A DNA stretch of 64,000 nucleotides from Candidatus Melainabacteria bacterium (lineage in GTDB: Bacteria; Cyanobacteriota; Vampirovibrionia; Obscuribacterales; Obscuribacteraceae): contig RXJR01000015.1 of assembly GCA_003963305.1 (NCBI GenBank), positions 1 through 64,000 of the forward strand, read 5' to 3'. The translations under genes and the position numbers were made by a program. Positions 42,407 through 51,370 of the stretch are shown in pieces (position 1 is the stretch's first letter; each line of letters opens with the position of its first letter). The notes under the pieces are model-generated. The model saw only the letters and a program-made list of their open reading frames with translations. It was not told the DNA's origin and ran no database searches.

Positions 42407-42836
42407 CAAGTTGAAAAGCCGCAGACCCAGCGTGCCCCACAGCAACCGTGAGAGGCGCAGCAAGCGCGGGGTGGGACTGATTGAAGCAATCGTCATGGCC
42501 ATAGTTCTTATTCCGGTTACCCTATTCTTTCTCGATCTCATTGTCCTGGTGCTGGCAAACTGGACTAATGATGCAGCCTGCAAAAATGCAGCAAGAGTTG
42601 CGGCCAATCAGCGAATCGGGGATGACGCGGTTCAGGCTGCAGAAAAAGCCATAAACTCCTACAGAAAGAATTCCATTGTGAAAAGCATACGCATTGTCAC
42701 CTTAGATTACGACGAAGTGGGTCACACCATCGTGGCAGTGCAAACCGAACTCGTTGTTCATTTGCCCGTGCCAGTTCCCGGATATAGCGACGTCAAATTT
42801 ATAGCTAAAGATGTGGAGCCGATACTGGTCAAATAA
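42396..42836 (+). CDS. TadE/TadF-like pseudopilin
   Basis: 146 aa, starting inside the previous gene. After a basic ~28-residue leader comes RGVGLIEAIVMAIVLIPVTLFFLDLIVLVLA, a pseudopilin helix with the conserved Glu, and then NAARVAANQRIGDDAVQAAEKA, the alpha-helical stretch usual in TadE/F proteins. It ends with a beta-rich periplasmic domain. Middle member of a three-gene TadE/F/G-type cluster. Confidence 0.8.
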   Translation: MRLNKLKSRRPSVPHSNRERRSKRGVGLIEAIVMAIVLIPVTLFFLDLIVLVLANWTNDAACKNAARVAANQRIGDDAVQAAEKAINSYRKNSIVKSIRIVTLDYDEVGHTIVAVQTELVVHLPVPVPGYSDVKFIAKDVEPILVK

Positions 42837-42966
42837 AGATGTTTATTGAATTTCTGCCGCTGACCGACTTTTAAAACTGATTGATTGTAATACTGACGGA
42901 TTTGTAAAACTGAACAATTCTCTAGCACGAATGACCACTTACTAGTAAAGCCAACTAAAGAACTCC

Positions 42967-44751
42967 ATGAATAAACCTTCTATTGCTGAAAACAAAAGAA
43001 TCTGCCGCACCAGATACAGAGGCAAGAGGGGCGCCATCGCCTTCGGCGTAGTGCTTGCTCTCATACTCGTCATGCTGGGTGTAGGATTCATGGTGCTGGT
43101 GCTATACATGGGCGGTCAGCATGAAACAAAAAACGCTGTGGACGCCGGTGCACTGAATATCGGAAAACAAATCATAGATAACGCAAGCACCAGATTGGGC
43201 TTGGGCTTTCTAGACGAAAAGCAGAGAATTTTCTATGACGTGCTGGCTGATGATCCGTATAAATTAATCCCGGACCTGAAGGTAAAAGCTTCCCTGCGAA
43301 ATATAAATCGTGTTTGGGGCAAAGCACTTTTGATTGGTATCAATGCTGATGCAGCCGAAAAAGATGGCAACGCCGGTTCAGCGACAGCGAACGCAAAAAG
43401 TGCAATCGAAGGCGCCGAGGCTTTGAGCAATGACCTGCAGAAGGATGTCGTCGACAGCAAAAACTGGCGCGGCTGGTTCGATGATATTGCCAAGCTGAAT
43501 TCGGTGCGCATGCTCGGACAAGACGCAGCAATGAAGCCGATAAATGTCGATCAATGGCAAAATTCTTGCATGATGCGCGGAGCGGAGAGCAACATTGAAC
43601 TATTCGGCGATGCGCCCAACTTCAACTTGCCGCCTGGCTATCAGCTAAGCGCTGACGCCTACACAAGCAGCACCCGAGAGTCAAAAGTTGCCGGTGCCGG
43701 TGGAAGACATTTCTTGAAAGGATATACACCAATTACGGTGGCGGGGAAAACAATTTGGCAAATTCCTTTCCCTTACGACGAAAAAACTCACCTGGTTTCA
43801 GGTCCTGAATTCGTCAGAGATAAACCCGCGAACAAGCCACTCTCATGGGCAAAACCAATACCAAATGCATTCTCAGCCGAAGGAGCCTCTGTAAAAACCG
43901 GCGGAGGACCAGGAGAACACGCCACTTCATACGTAATCACAAACCCGCATCAATCCTTTCGTTTGTCGATTCCGCACTCATTCTTAAAAATCCACGTTGA
44001 AAAGCCCAAGACACATTGGAAATTCTTGCCATACGTTGACTGGGTAGAATTTGGAGACCCGCAAGAATACGATTTCTCAGGGAAGCAGAGCCAGAGTGGT
44101 CCCACAATGCCACTCGGTGGCGTAGGCTGTACCACCAGCAGCGCAGGCGAAGTCGATGGAATCGGATTAGACGTAACTTTACGAACACTCGACATGCTCA
44201 TGTTCCCTCCAGAATTCAAAATAGGCGACAATGACATGTCGCAGCTGGAAGGATACATGGTCAACCGCATTAACGAAATGGTCTCTGATGCCGGCACAGC
44301 AAAGACACCACCCAAAGCCCTGACGGCCAACGATTTGCATGAATGCCTGAATAACCCGCTGACCATTCTGTATTTGCGCAAGGGCATCCAGGACTTCTAT
44401 ATATTCAGCAAAGACGGTAAAACAATTACTTGTCAGCCGGAAGAAATTGCAACTACTCCTTTTATGGCGCCATGGCTCCGAACCGACATGAATATGATCG
44501 CAAACGATCCTGACGGTACCGAGAAAAAGATCATCGATGACGCGAACATCCCATTCGTTGTTGATGGCAATCCATCGTCAGTGCCTTTACAAATCCCAAT
44601 ACCATTCAGTAATTTCCTGGATATAGACTGGGCAACCTGGGATGAAAACGTTTACTGGACACCAGGCAGCGGGTACAACGGCTGTCTTGGAACGGTACGC
44701 CTGGAACGTTATACAGAAATACACACACTGAGTATATGTGTGCCTTTATAG
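42967..44751 (+). CDS. TadG-like pilus-assembly protein
   Basis: 594 aa, ATG 42967. The N-terminus shows RGAIAFGVVLALILVMLGVGFMVLVLYMGG followed by HETKNAVDAGALNIGKQ, the TadG pattern of a single membrane helix then a V-D-A-x-A-L motif. The large periplasmic part (~residues 75-594) has no von Willebrand A motif that I can see and no similarity I recognise. It lies 130 bp after the TadE/F pair and is likely co-regulated. Role inferred: minor component of a Tad-type pilus or secretion apparatus. Confidence 0.78.
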   Translation: MNKPSIAENKRICRTRYRGKRGAIAFGVVLALILVMLGVGFMVLVLYMGGQHETKNAVDAGALNIGKQIIDNASTRLGLGFLDEKQRIFYDVLADDPYKLIPDLKVKASLRNINRVWGKALLIGINADAAEKDGNAGSATANAKSAIEGAEALSNDLQKDVVDSKNWRGWFDDIAKLNSVRMLGQDAAMKPINVDQWQNSCMMRGAESNIELFGDAPNFNLPPGYQLSADAYTSSTRESKVAGAGGRHFLKGYTPITVAGKTIWQIPFPYDEKTHLVSGPEFVRDKPANKPLSWAKPIPNAFSAEGASVKTGGGPGEHATSYVITNPHQSFRLSIPHSFLKIHVEKPKTHWKFLPYVDWVEFGDPQEYDFSGKQSQSGPTMPLGGVGCTTSSAGEVDGIGLDVTLRTLDMLMFPPEFKIGDNDMSQLEGYMVNRINEMVSDAGTAKTPPKALTANDLHECLNNPLTILYLRKGIQDFYIFSKDGKTITCQPEEIATTPFMAPWLRTDMNMIANDPDGTEKKIIDDANIPFVVDGNPSSVPLQIPIPFSNFLDIDWATWDENVYWTPGSGYNGCLGTVRLERYTEIHTLSICVPL

Positions 44752-44780
44752 GGACCAGATAACTATAGGTACCAGATAAC
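44751..44780. repeat. 17-bp-spaced direct repeat at end of tadG-like gene
   Basis: GGGACCAGATAAC (44751-44763) and GGTACCAGATAAC (44768-44780), 12 of 13 bases identical, begin at the last base of the stop codon. Function unknown; probably a small duplication. Confidence 0.5.
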
Positions 44781-44799
44781 GTTACTTACCAAACGGGCA

Positions 44800-45330
44800 C
44801 TAAGTCGCTTGCCGAACTTTGAACCAGGTAATACTAACTGTAGTGCCATGTAGTTTTGCATTCGGGGAACAGAACAAACGAATCATCTGCTTATCTTTAC
44901 TGCCTTCGAGCATAAAGAAATTTCCGGCAGACTTTGTGCCTTCTAGTGCTTTAGCGGTAGGAGATTTAGTCTTCCAACCGCTTTGAATACAGGCATCCTG
45001 ATAAAACTTGAATACCGTTTGAGGAGAATCTTTTGTGTGAAGAGTCGCAACCGCAGTCGGTCGGCCCTTCGTTGTGTTCAGCCACTTCGCGTCAACCACA
45101 TTGCTTGAGTATTTTGGAAGCGGAAAATTAATCGGCCAGGAATCAGCAAAGTGAAGATTTTTAGCAGCCAGCTTCATGTATTTGTCACGAATCTGCTCTT
45201 TGGAAAGTCCCTGCATCGAGTCCTTGACTTGCTGCGGCGTCGGTGCTTGAGCTAACACCACACTTGCCCCGAGGAGCACCAGTACAACCTCTGCCGAAAT
45301 CAAAGAAATTGTGTTCTCAAAAATTTTCAC
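44800..45330 (-). CDS. Secreted hypothetical protein (about 177 aa)
   Basis: GTG 45330 with GGTGGA upstream is preferred. The frame's longest start, TTG 45366, would lie only a few bases from a TATAAT -10 at 45375-45370 and so near the transcription start. From GTG the protein opens with a signal peptide (ISAEVVLVLLGASVVLAQA). The mature part (~145 aa) has an AVATLHTKDSPQTVFKFYQDAC strand-helix block followed by GNFFMLEG and VSITWFKV strands. This alpha/beta layout is common in exported hypotheticals. Function unknown. Confidence 0.7.
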   Translation of the reverse strand: MKIFENTISLISAEVVLVLLGASVVLAQAPTPQQVKDSMQGLSKEQIRDKYMKLAAKNLHFADSWPINFPLPKYSSNVVDAKWLNTTKGRPTAVATLHTKDSPQTVFKFYQDACIQSGWKTKSPTAKALEGTKSAGNFFMLEGSKDKQMIRLFCSPNAKLHGTTVSITWFKVRQAT

Positions 45331-45369
45331 GCTTCCACCAGGAATTTGCTTCAAGTCAATATTCAAAGC

Positions 45370-45375
45370 ATTATA
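45370..45375 (-). promoter_or_regulatory. Consensus -10 box (TATAAT)
   Basis: TATAAT read on the minus strand, 40 bp upstream of the preferred GTG start at 45330. No convincing -35 at 17 bp. Confidence 0.4.
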
Positions 45376-45396
45376 TCCTTTCCAGCATTATTCGAG

Positions 45397-46242
45397 TTAC
45401 AGCACCTTATCGAAGTACATTCTCAAATTCGGCATAAGATTATCTCTGTCGCCCTCAATCACTTCAACAGCCCCCTCGGCTGCTAGGCTCTGACGGTTAA
45501 GCTCCGGGTCGGGGCACACAAGCTTTGATGCGTCTATTTCGAGTTGCAAAAGTTCGTCGGCAAAAGGCGGTCTTTTTGCATCTTCAAGTTTGGCAAGTTC
45601 ATTCCGCACTATCGCGATCGCGTCAAGCACGCGGGAAGTGCTGATTTCATTAGCGAATCCGATCGGATAAATGTTGAACTCATGAGAATGCGACGAAGCG
45701 GTGCGCACCTCAGATAGTGCATCGGCAACATAAAAAATGCGGTTGCATCCCAACTCTGAAACATGCTTGAAGTGGTCCTTGCCTTTGGCAAAGCGCTGCC
45801 TTTTTCCCATCGCTTCAGTCAGGAGACTTGCGATTTGACTTCCTTGCGGACCAGCTAGCCATTCGTCCAGCACACTTTGCTCGACGGCTGAAGATACGAA
45901 ATTCCGCACTCCGCCAGCTGTCAAATTATCCAGCAATTCGATCGTGCCACTGAAGTACTCGGCCAGATTTCCTGCGGCGGCAGCAAGAACGTTGTACAAA
46001 CCAGATGCTGCCTCGACATCGCTGATTATGTTTTCGCGTTGCGCATTGTACATCATCATCTTAGCTGCACAGGAGAACCCTGATTTTTCGAAGGCAAAAT
46101 TGATCAAATGCTCCAGGGTTCCTGGTTTTCTAGCCTCAACCGGAGCGTACAGCCAGGAAGCGCAGCCAAAAGCAGCAGCATTAATCGGCATGCGATCTAT
46201 CAGCACGCCGTCTCTTATCCACACTACCGCTGTCTGTAGCAT
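45397..46242 (-). CDS. HAD-superfamily-like protein lacking the nucleophilic Asp
   Basis: 281 aa. The N-terminus VVWIRDGVLIDRMPINAAAFG aligns with the HAD motif I pattern FDxDGVLVDS, but the first (nucleophile) Asp is Ile. Motif II-like VSSAVEQ, a motif III Lys in FAKGKDHFKHV and motif IV-like FYVADALSEV (usual GD is AD) are in order. The alpha-helical cap lies at ~residues 30-100. The fold looks like a phosphoglycolate phosphatase relative; loss of the nucleophile argues against normal phosphatase activity. It lies 30 bp upstream of the secreted hypothetical gene's preferred promoter element, same strand. Confidence 0.7.
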   Translation of the reverse strand: MLQTAVVWIRDGVLIDRMPINAAAFGCASWLYAPVEARKPGTLEHLINFAFEKSGFSCAAKMMMYNAQRENIISDVEAASGLYNVLAAAAGNLAEYFSGTIELLDNLTAGGVRNFVSSAVEQSVLDEWLAGPQGSQIASLLTEAMGKRQRFAKGKDHFKHVSELGCNRIFYVADALSEVRTASSHSHEFNIYPIGFANEISTSRVLDAIAIVRNELAKLEDAKRPPFADELLQLEIDASKLVCPDPELNRQSLAAEGAVEVIEGDRDNLMPNLRMYFDKVL

Positions 46243-46283
46243 TACCAGTCTTTCCCGAAATTGAAGAAAGCAATTCTACAAGA

Positions 46284-46311
46284 AAAGACCCTGCTTTGCA
46301 GCAAGGTCTTT
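46284..46311 (-). terminator. Hairpin terminator after SGNH-GH5 gene
   Basis: On the minus strand AAAGACC-T-TGCT-GCAA-AGCA-G-GGTCTTT forms a 12-bp stem including one G-T wobble, with a GNRA-type GCAA loop. It is followed by a T-rich tail. It lies 26 bp after the stop of the 46337 gene. Confidence 0.75.
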
Positions 46312-46336
46312 CCCGCTTCCCTTCAGCGAAACCAGG

Positions 46337-48391
46337 TCATGAATTATTGGCTTGAACAATCGTAGACATTATGGCGCGGTCCTGGCCATTTACAGGCTCG
46401 ACGCTCAGGGTGTAGTCCGATTGCCAGCCCGGTCCGCCAGCCCACACCATGTTGCCCATACCGTTCTGATTGAGATAGTGGATGAAATTAGTAACAGCCG
46501 GCGCCCAGGCTGGGTTATCGGTTGGTACACCCCACTCGCCGACAAATCCCCTGGCGTCATTTTGCTTGAGCCACTCAACAAAAGGACGAATATTATCAAC
46601 GCCAACATTTACGTTGTCTGGTGGATTAGGATTCGAATACGCGCCCGAGCCGTCATCCCAGTAACTGTGAGCTTCAAAAGCAACATTTTTGTCTAACTTA
46701 GCGAGCCCTTCCAATCCGCTAAAGTTTCGCGCCCACTGATCGCCCTCGACCACAACTGTATGATTATCGCCAGTTGCTCGTATTGCCTGGTCTACAGCAG
46801 TAGCTGTTTCAGGCCAGAGCCCGTTGGTATTGAAAGGCTCATTCGTTAAATCCCAACCGGCAATCGCCCTGCTGGCGGAGGCATCGGCATCAACGTGTCG
46901 CACCATCTTTGACCAAAAATCCTGCATAGCGGAAATAGGCAAACCGGGCGAGCCCACCACTGTTCCTTGCGCCTCATGGTCTATGCCCTGACCGTTTGGT
47001 CCGTGGTTCAACGTATAACGATCGAAATTAGCCAGATTTAGCAGGACTTTCATCCCGCGCGCATCAGCCTCATGCAAAAAACTATCGAGTCGAGCCATTT
47101 CACTGGCATCGAGAGGTCCGTTCAAAGTCGGCTGAAACTGCTCCCAGCTGATGGCCAGTCGAACGGTATTCAGCCCCTTACTCTTGTAGTAATCAAGCTC
47201 CTGAACGGTAGGCCAAAAATGACTATCCTGGGAAGAATTCTTTCCCCATTCTGCACCTGACAAATTAACGCCGCGAATTCCAGCCGTGTCTAAAGTCAAC
47301 TGCCCATCTGAAGACCCGCCATTCAACGGTTTGTAAGTCAATGCTCCTGACGATTGATCTGATGCTTCCGAAGGTGTCATCGGCGTGTAATCGCCACCGT
47401 TTCCATTAGCGGGTGAATCTCCAGTACCTGACCACACTCCCGGAAATGAATCTGCTTCCGTGTTTTGCAGAGCAGATTTCAAACCGTCTGCCCATGCCTG
47501 ATATCCCGCCGCTGAGAGATGGAGCTTATCAGCCTGATAGAGCTCTGAACGCTGATTGCCGCTTTGATCGACAAAAGAATTTCTCAAATTGACAAATTGA
47601 ACCGCACCACCTGAAGTGGCTAACTGAGAGAGAGCTTGATTTGCCTCATCGACCATTCGATTACCCGGGTCGCCGCTGTCAGTTCGAGGCAAAATTCCCA
47701 TAAGCACCACCCTGGTGTTCGAGCTCCGCTCTTGAATTGACTTGATGCTATTAGCGGTATTTTCAGCAATCTGAGAGGCTGAAAGACTACCCAGATCGTT
47801 CGTTCCGATCATGATTACTGCTGTTTTCGGCTTTCCTTGCATCTCACCATGATTTAGCCGATACAGGAGTTGTGCGGAGCCATCACCGCCTAATCCCAGA
47901 GCAGTTGGTTGGTCCACACCAAAAGAATCTTTAAAGGGTTGCATAGCGCTCGGACTGTACCCCATCGCCTCTGTTATCGAATCGCCAAAGAATTCGAGAT
48001 TTGAACCGGCTTGGGCGGCACTGGCAGCCTTCTCAACATTCGAGCGATGAAGGCCTTCCCAATCAGAAGCATCAGGATATGAACCATTTGCATGCACCGG
48101 CAGAAGTTCTTCGGAACGCTGTGTTAAATCACCAACCGATTCGCTCCCAGGCTTACTGCTGTCGACAGCGCCGCCAGTCGCGACCGCATGTTCAACATTG
48201 TGTTCCCCGTCAGCGGCGGAATCGCTAACAATGGACAGCTCGGGCAGATGCTCAGAAGCCGTGCTTGGGTGCTTCCGACAATGCGCGTGCTCTCGCGAGT
48301 GCTCATGCCACTGCTCCCGTGCGATGGAATGAAATTGTTGATGCTCGGAAGTATCTCTACGACGGTGGTTCTCTGAAAAACAATCAGACAT
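46337..48391 (-). CDS. Bifunctional SGNH esterase-GH5 glycoside hydrolase fusion
   Basis: 684 aa from ATG 48391, set by an excellent SD (AAAGGAG, 7 nt spacing). Residues ~1-50 are His/Arg/Glu-rich with no signal peptide. The SGNH/GDSL domain (~130-320) has FFGDSITEAMG (Ser), a glycine block GLGGDG, GTND (Asn) and DKLHLSAAGY (His). The GH5-type TIM barrel (~375-680) has NTVRLAISWEQF, GWDLTNEPFN (acid/base Glu), AHSYWDDG and GFVGEWGVPT (nucleophile Glu). Likely activity: deacetylation plus endo-glycan cleavage of a beta-linked polysaccharide (cellulase/mannanase-like). Without a signal peptide the route outside is unclear. Confidence 0.88.
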   Translation of the reverse strand: MSDCFSENHRRRDTSEHQQFHSIAREQWHEHSREHAHCRKHPSTASEHLPELSIVSDSAADGEHNVEHAVATGGAVDSSKPGSESVGDLTQRSEELLPVHANGSYPDASDWEGLHRSNVEKAASAAQAGSNLEFFGDSITEAMGYSPSAMQPFKDSFGVDQPTALGLGGDGSAQLLYRLNHGEMQGKPKTAVIMIGTNDLGSLSASQIAENTANSIKSIQERSSNTRVVLMGILPRTDSGDPGNRMVDEANQALSQLATSGGAVQFVNLRNSFVDQSGNQRSELYQADKLHLSAAGYQAWADGLKSALQNTEADSFPGVWSGTGDSPANGNGGDYTPMTPSEASDQSSGALTYKPLNGGSSDGQLTLDTAGIRGVNLSGAEWGKNSSQDSHFWPTVQELDYYKSKGLNTVRLAISWEQFQPTLNGPLDASEMARLDSFLHEADARGMKVLLNLANFDRYTLNHGPNGQGIDHEAQGTVVGSPGLPISAMQDFWSKMVRHVDADASASRAIAGWDLTNEPFNTNGLWPETATAVDQAIRATGDNHTVVVEGDQWARNFSGLEGLAKLDKNVAFEAHSYWDDGSGAYSNPNPPDNVNVGVDNIRPFVEWLKQNDARGFVGEWGVPTDNPAWAPAVTNFIHYLNQNGMGNMVWAGGPGWQSDYTLSVEPVNGQDRAIMSTIVQANNS

Positions 48392-48483
48392 GCTGATTCT
48401 CCTTTTCTGGCTTGGGCAGTTCAGAAGTTCTGGTAAGTGAGGCAGGCTGCGTAGAATCAAGTCTAAAATGGACCCTGTTTCAT

Positions 48484-48518
48484 CGTTATGTCGTCAGTGT
48501 TTCAACGTTGTGTCATGA
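48484..48518. promoter_or_regulatory. 13-bp direct repeat, 22-bp period, before histidine kinase gene
   Basis: CGTTATGTCGTCA (48484-48496) and CGTTGTGTCATGA (48506-48518) match at 10 of 13 positions and are exactly two helical turns apart. They lie about 85-118 bp before the kinase ATG and about 93 bp before the divergent SGNH-GH5 ATG. An extended -10 (TGGTATCAT) follows at 48535-48542. OmpR-type regulators bind such direct repeats. Confidence 0.35.
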
Positions 48519-48601
48519 GAGCCAAGAATGTCGTGGTATCATGCCGACAGGGTTTACACGCTTTTTGATCTAGGCCGCGCGGTCAAACCAAACCAGGACA
48601 T

Positions 48602-50425
48602 ATGAAACTTACTTTGATGCACAAGGGATTGCTTTTGGTGAGCATTCCGCTTTGCTTCGAAATAGCAATGTTCAGCGTTCTGATTAACATGCAAGAACAG
48701 GTTGAACGCGATGCACAAATACTAGAGCACAAAAGACAAATCAATGAGTGCATGAACACCATTATCAATGACATGGCGCGCATCGCACTGGTGAAAAAGC
48801 GCTTTCAGCAAGGTCCTTCCTCGACAGAAAATCTTCTCAGAAAAAATGTCGATGAATTGCTGCAGGCTTTTGCGAAGGTCGAAGAACTGACTAAAGACGA
48901 ACCAGAGCTCTTGCAGTCAGTCCAAACCTCGAAGAAAGCGGTGCTGAATGCCAAAGAAGAACTTACCCTGGTCAGGAGCCAGGTTCGAAATGCAAGCTCA
49001 ATCGAAGAAGTAAATGGATTTCTAATCGCCAGCAGAAAAAGACTCGATGCAGACCTGGCTGTAGCACTAAACTCAGGGATTCTCGACATCGTCAATAAGA
49101 CAGAGCAAGGCGAAGACTTAGAAAAAAACATCGAGGCAAGACATCGCATCACGTTGCTTCTCCGCTGCGCATTGTGGATAAGCGCTATTCTGGGCATTTC
49201 TCTCGCCGTCGTATACAGCAGAAACTTGACTCTCCGAATCATGAGAGTGAAAGAAAACGCCACCAGGTTCGCAAACCGTGAATCTTTGCGCACCGTACTA
49301 ACCGGTAATGACGAAATCGCCGAACTGGACAGAGCATTCCATGATGCCACGAGACAAATAGAAACAGCAACGAGAAAAGAAAGAGCGATACTAGAAAATG
49401 CCACCGACCTGATTTTCTCCCTCAATGAAGATCTGGTTATTACGTCGGCAAATCCCTCTACAGAACTGACTATAGGCACACGCCCGGAAGATCTAATTGG
49501 GGAAACAATCACTTCATTAATCGCGCCGGAAGAAGCTGAAAAGTTATCGCAATCACTTCTTCAGATGATTGCAACGACACACAAAGCCGAGTTAGAAGTG
49601 CACATGCTGAGAAAGAACATGTCTGCTGCTCACGCAGACCCACTTAACGTGGTCGTTTCGGCGAGTTATTCGCCAAGAGACAAATCATTCTATTGCATTG
49701 TGCATGACGTAACATCCCAGAGACAGATGGAACGCATGAGGCAAGAAGTTGTGGCAATGATCACTCACGACCTGCGCACACCTCTTCAAACAATCAGAAA
49801 CTATCTAGAGATGCTGCGGCTTGGCATGCTGGGCAACTTGAACGATCAGGGAGACAGTCTTCTAACAATAGCTGACAAAGAATCAAGAAGAATGTCCACG
49901 CTCATTGACGGTGTTCTGACGCTTGAGAAACTGCGCAGCGGAAATACCGAACTGAATATAGAGAATCTAGATCTCTTCAAGCTTTTAGACTCATGTGCAA
50001 AGGCACTGGAATTGGTTTCCAGAGACAAACAAATCGAGATCGAAATAGAACCCTTTACGCCCATAGAGATCAGAGGCGATCGACTATGGTTGGAACAGAT
50101 TCTACTTAACGTTCTCACCAACGCTCTCAAATTTTCACCGCCCAAAACCAGAGTAACAATGAACGCTAAAACGATTGAGGATAACGCCGAGATTCGAATA
50201 AAGGATCAGGGCCCGGGAATTCCAAAAGAAGATCAACAGCGGATTTTTGAGCGCTTTCAGCGAGTCAGTGCCACAGCGCACAAAGTTGGCTCAGGGTTAG
50301 GTCTTAACATCTGCAAAGAGCTTCTACAGTTGCATAAAGGTTCAATCCGCTGCGAGAGTGAACAAGACCAGGGAAGTACATTTATAATTTTGCTTCCGCT
50401 TGCGGTGAAAGTTGCTGAGGTTTAA
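48602..50425 (+). CDS. Membrane sensor histidine kinase (HAMP-PAS-HisKA-HATPase)
   Basis: 607 aa, ATG 48602. TM1 (~8-29), a ~155-residue helical periplasmic sensor, TM2 (~187-206), HAMP (~207-258), PAS (~262-375, ILENATDLIFSLNEDLVIT), HisKA with the phospho-acceptor His389 in MITHDLRTPLQ, and HATPase_c with N box (EQILLNVLTNALKFSPP), G1 (KDQGPGIP), F box (IFERFQRV) and G2 (GSGLGL). The response regulator starts at the next base after the stop, so the two are translationally coupled. The signal is unknown. The helical sensor region resembles four-helix (CHASE3/4HB) inputs. Confidence 0.93.
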   Translation: MKLTLMHKGLLLVSIPLCFEIAMFSVLINMQEQVERDAQILEHKRQINECMNTIINDMARIALVKKRFQQGPSSTENLLRKNVDELLQAFAKVEELTKDEPELLQSVQTSKKAVLNAKEELTLVRSQVRNASSIEEVNGFLIASRKRLDADLAVALNSGILDIVNKTEQGEDLEKNIEARHRITLLLRCALWISAILGISLAVVYSRNLTLRIMRVKENATRFANRESLRTVLTGNDEIAELDRAFHDATRQIETATRKERAILENATDLIFSLNEDLVITSANPSTELTIGTRPEDLIGETITSLIAPEEAEKLSQSLLQMIATTHKAELEVHMLRKNMSAAHADPLNVVVSASYSPRDKSFYCIVHDVTSQRQMERMRQEVVAMITHDLRTPLQTIRNYLEMLRLGMLGNLNDQGDSLLTIADKESRRMSTLIDGVLTLEKLRSGNTELNIENLDLFKLLDSCAKALELVSRDKQIEIEIEPFTPIEIRGDRLWLEQILLNVLTNALKFSPPKTRVTMNAKTIEDNAEIRIKDQGPGIPKEDQQRIFERFQRVSATAHKVGSGLGLNICKELLQLHKGSIRCESEQDQGSTFIILLPLAVKVAEV

Positions 50426-51103
50426 GTGGCGAAAATTCTATTAGTCGAAGACGACGGTTCGTCCGCCGAAATCGTGAAGACATGGCTGTCGGCACAAAGA
50501 TATGTCGTAGAAATTGCCAGAGATGGAGAAGAGGCTCTGGAATTTTTGCGCATGGCAGAATTTGACGTCATCCTGCTTGACCTCAATCTGCCGCATGTTT
50601 CCGGCTTCGAGGTGCTGAAGCAACTGCGCGCAAAAGGCAAGAACACGCCTGTGATCATGCTCACAGGCAAAACCTCTGTGACAGACAAAGAGACAACCCT
50701 TGATGGCGGCGCCGATGACTACCTGACGAAACCATTTGATCTAACGGAACTATCAGCAAGAATTAGAGTACAACTACGCAGGCAGACTGGTTCAACGTCA
50801 AGCCAGCTCAGCGCCGGCAACGTCATTCTCTACCCGGAACAAATGAGAGTCACTCAGGATGGAATAGCGATAGAACTGGCACCAAAAGAATTTAGTCTCC
50901 TGGAGTTTTTTCTGCGCAATCCAGATCGAGTTTTCAACGCCGAAACAATCATGAGCAGAGTTTGGAGCTTAGACACAGAAGCTGGAACAAATGCCTTTAG
51001 AACAACATTGGCGAGACTGAGACGCAAGCTCAATCTTGATGACAGCGATAATTTCATTGAAACAGTGCATGGAGCGGGCTACCGGCTAAATTCAAACAAA
51101 TAG
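50426..51103 (+). CDS. OmpR/PhoB-family response regulator
   Basis: 225 aa from GTG 50426; GAGG in the kinase's last codons lies 5 nt upstream. The receiver has acidic pocket ED/D near residues 8-10, phospho-acceptor Asp52 (LLDLNLP), Thr in MLTGKTS and Lys in YLTKPF. The C-terminal winged helix (~130-225) shows the family pattern LAPKEFSLLEFFLRNPDRVF and RTTLARLRRKLN...IETVHGAGYRL. It will bind DNA as a dimer on direct repeats. Partner of the adjacent kinase. Confidence 0.94.
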   Translation: MAKILLVEDDGSSAEIVKTWLSAQRYVVEIARDGEEALEFLRMAEFDVILLDLNLPHVSGFEVLKQLRAKGKNTPVIMLTGKTSVTDKETTLDGGADDYLTKPFDLTELSARIRVQLRRQTGSTSSQLSAGNVILYPEQMRVTQDGIAIELAPKEFSLLEFFLRNPDRVFNAETIMSRVWSLDTEAGTNAFRTTLARLRRKLNLDDSDNFIETVHGAGYRLNSNK

Positions 51104-51332
51104 CGACGCGCAATGCCCGTTGATATATCGATGCGATATCAAAACTCACCAGCCGTTTTCAGCCAATGTGACAGAAACAAAAATTGGAAATGTCTTATTC
51201 GATACGGTAGTCATTAAGCCACCGAAATCTTACAAAGCAGGAATTATTAGATCCACAGGCATTTCGGCACCAGTGGGCGAATCGAGCACTTGATTATTGG
51301 ATTTTTTCAAGGTTTAGAGCGCAGTCGAAACT

Positions 51333-51338
51333 TATAAT
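51333..51338 (+). promoter_or_regulatory. Consensus -10 box (TATAAT)
   Basis: TATAAT 32 bp upstream of the TTG start at 51371. A -35 is not obvious. The 267-bp gap from 51104 holds nothing else I can identify. Confidence 0.35.
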
Positions 51339-51370
51339 GTTGAGCTAGCCCCGTTGTCAGGCAGTACCTT

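Noticed and set aside
48805-49512. Minus-strand 235-aa frame
   Set aside because: Antisense to the histidine kinase; Ser/Leu-rich shadow.
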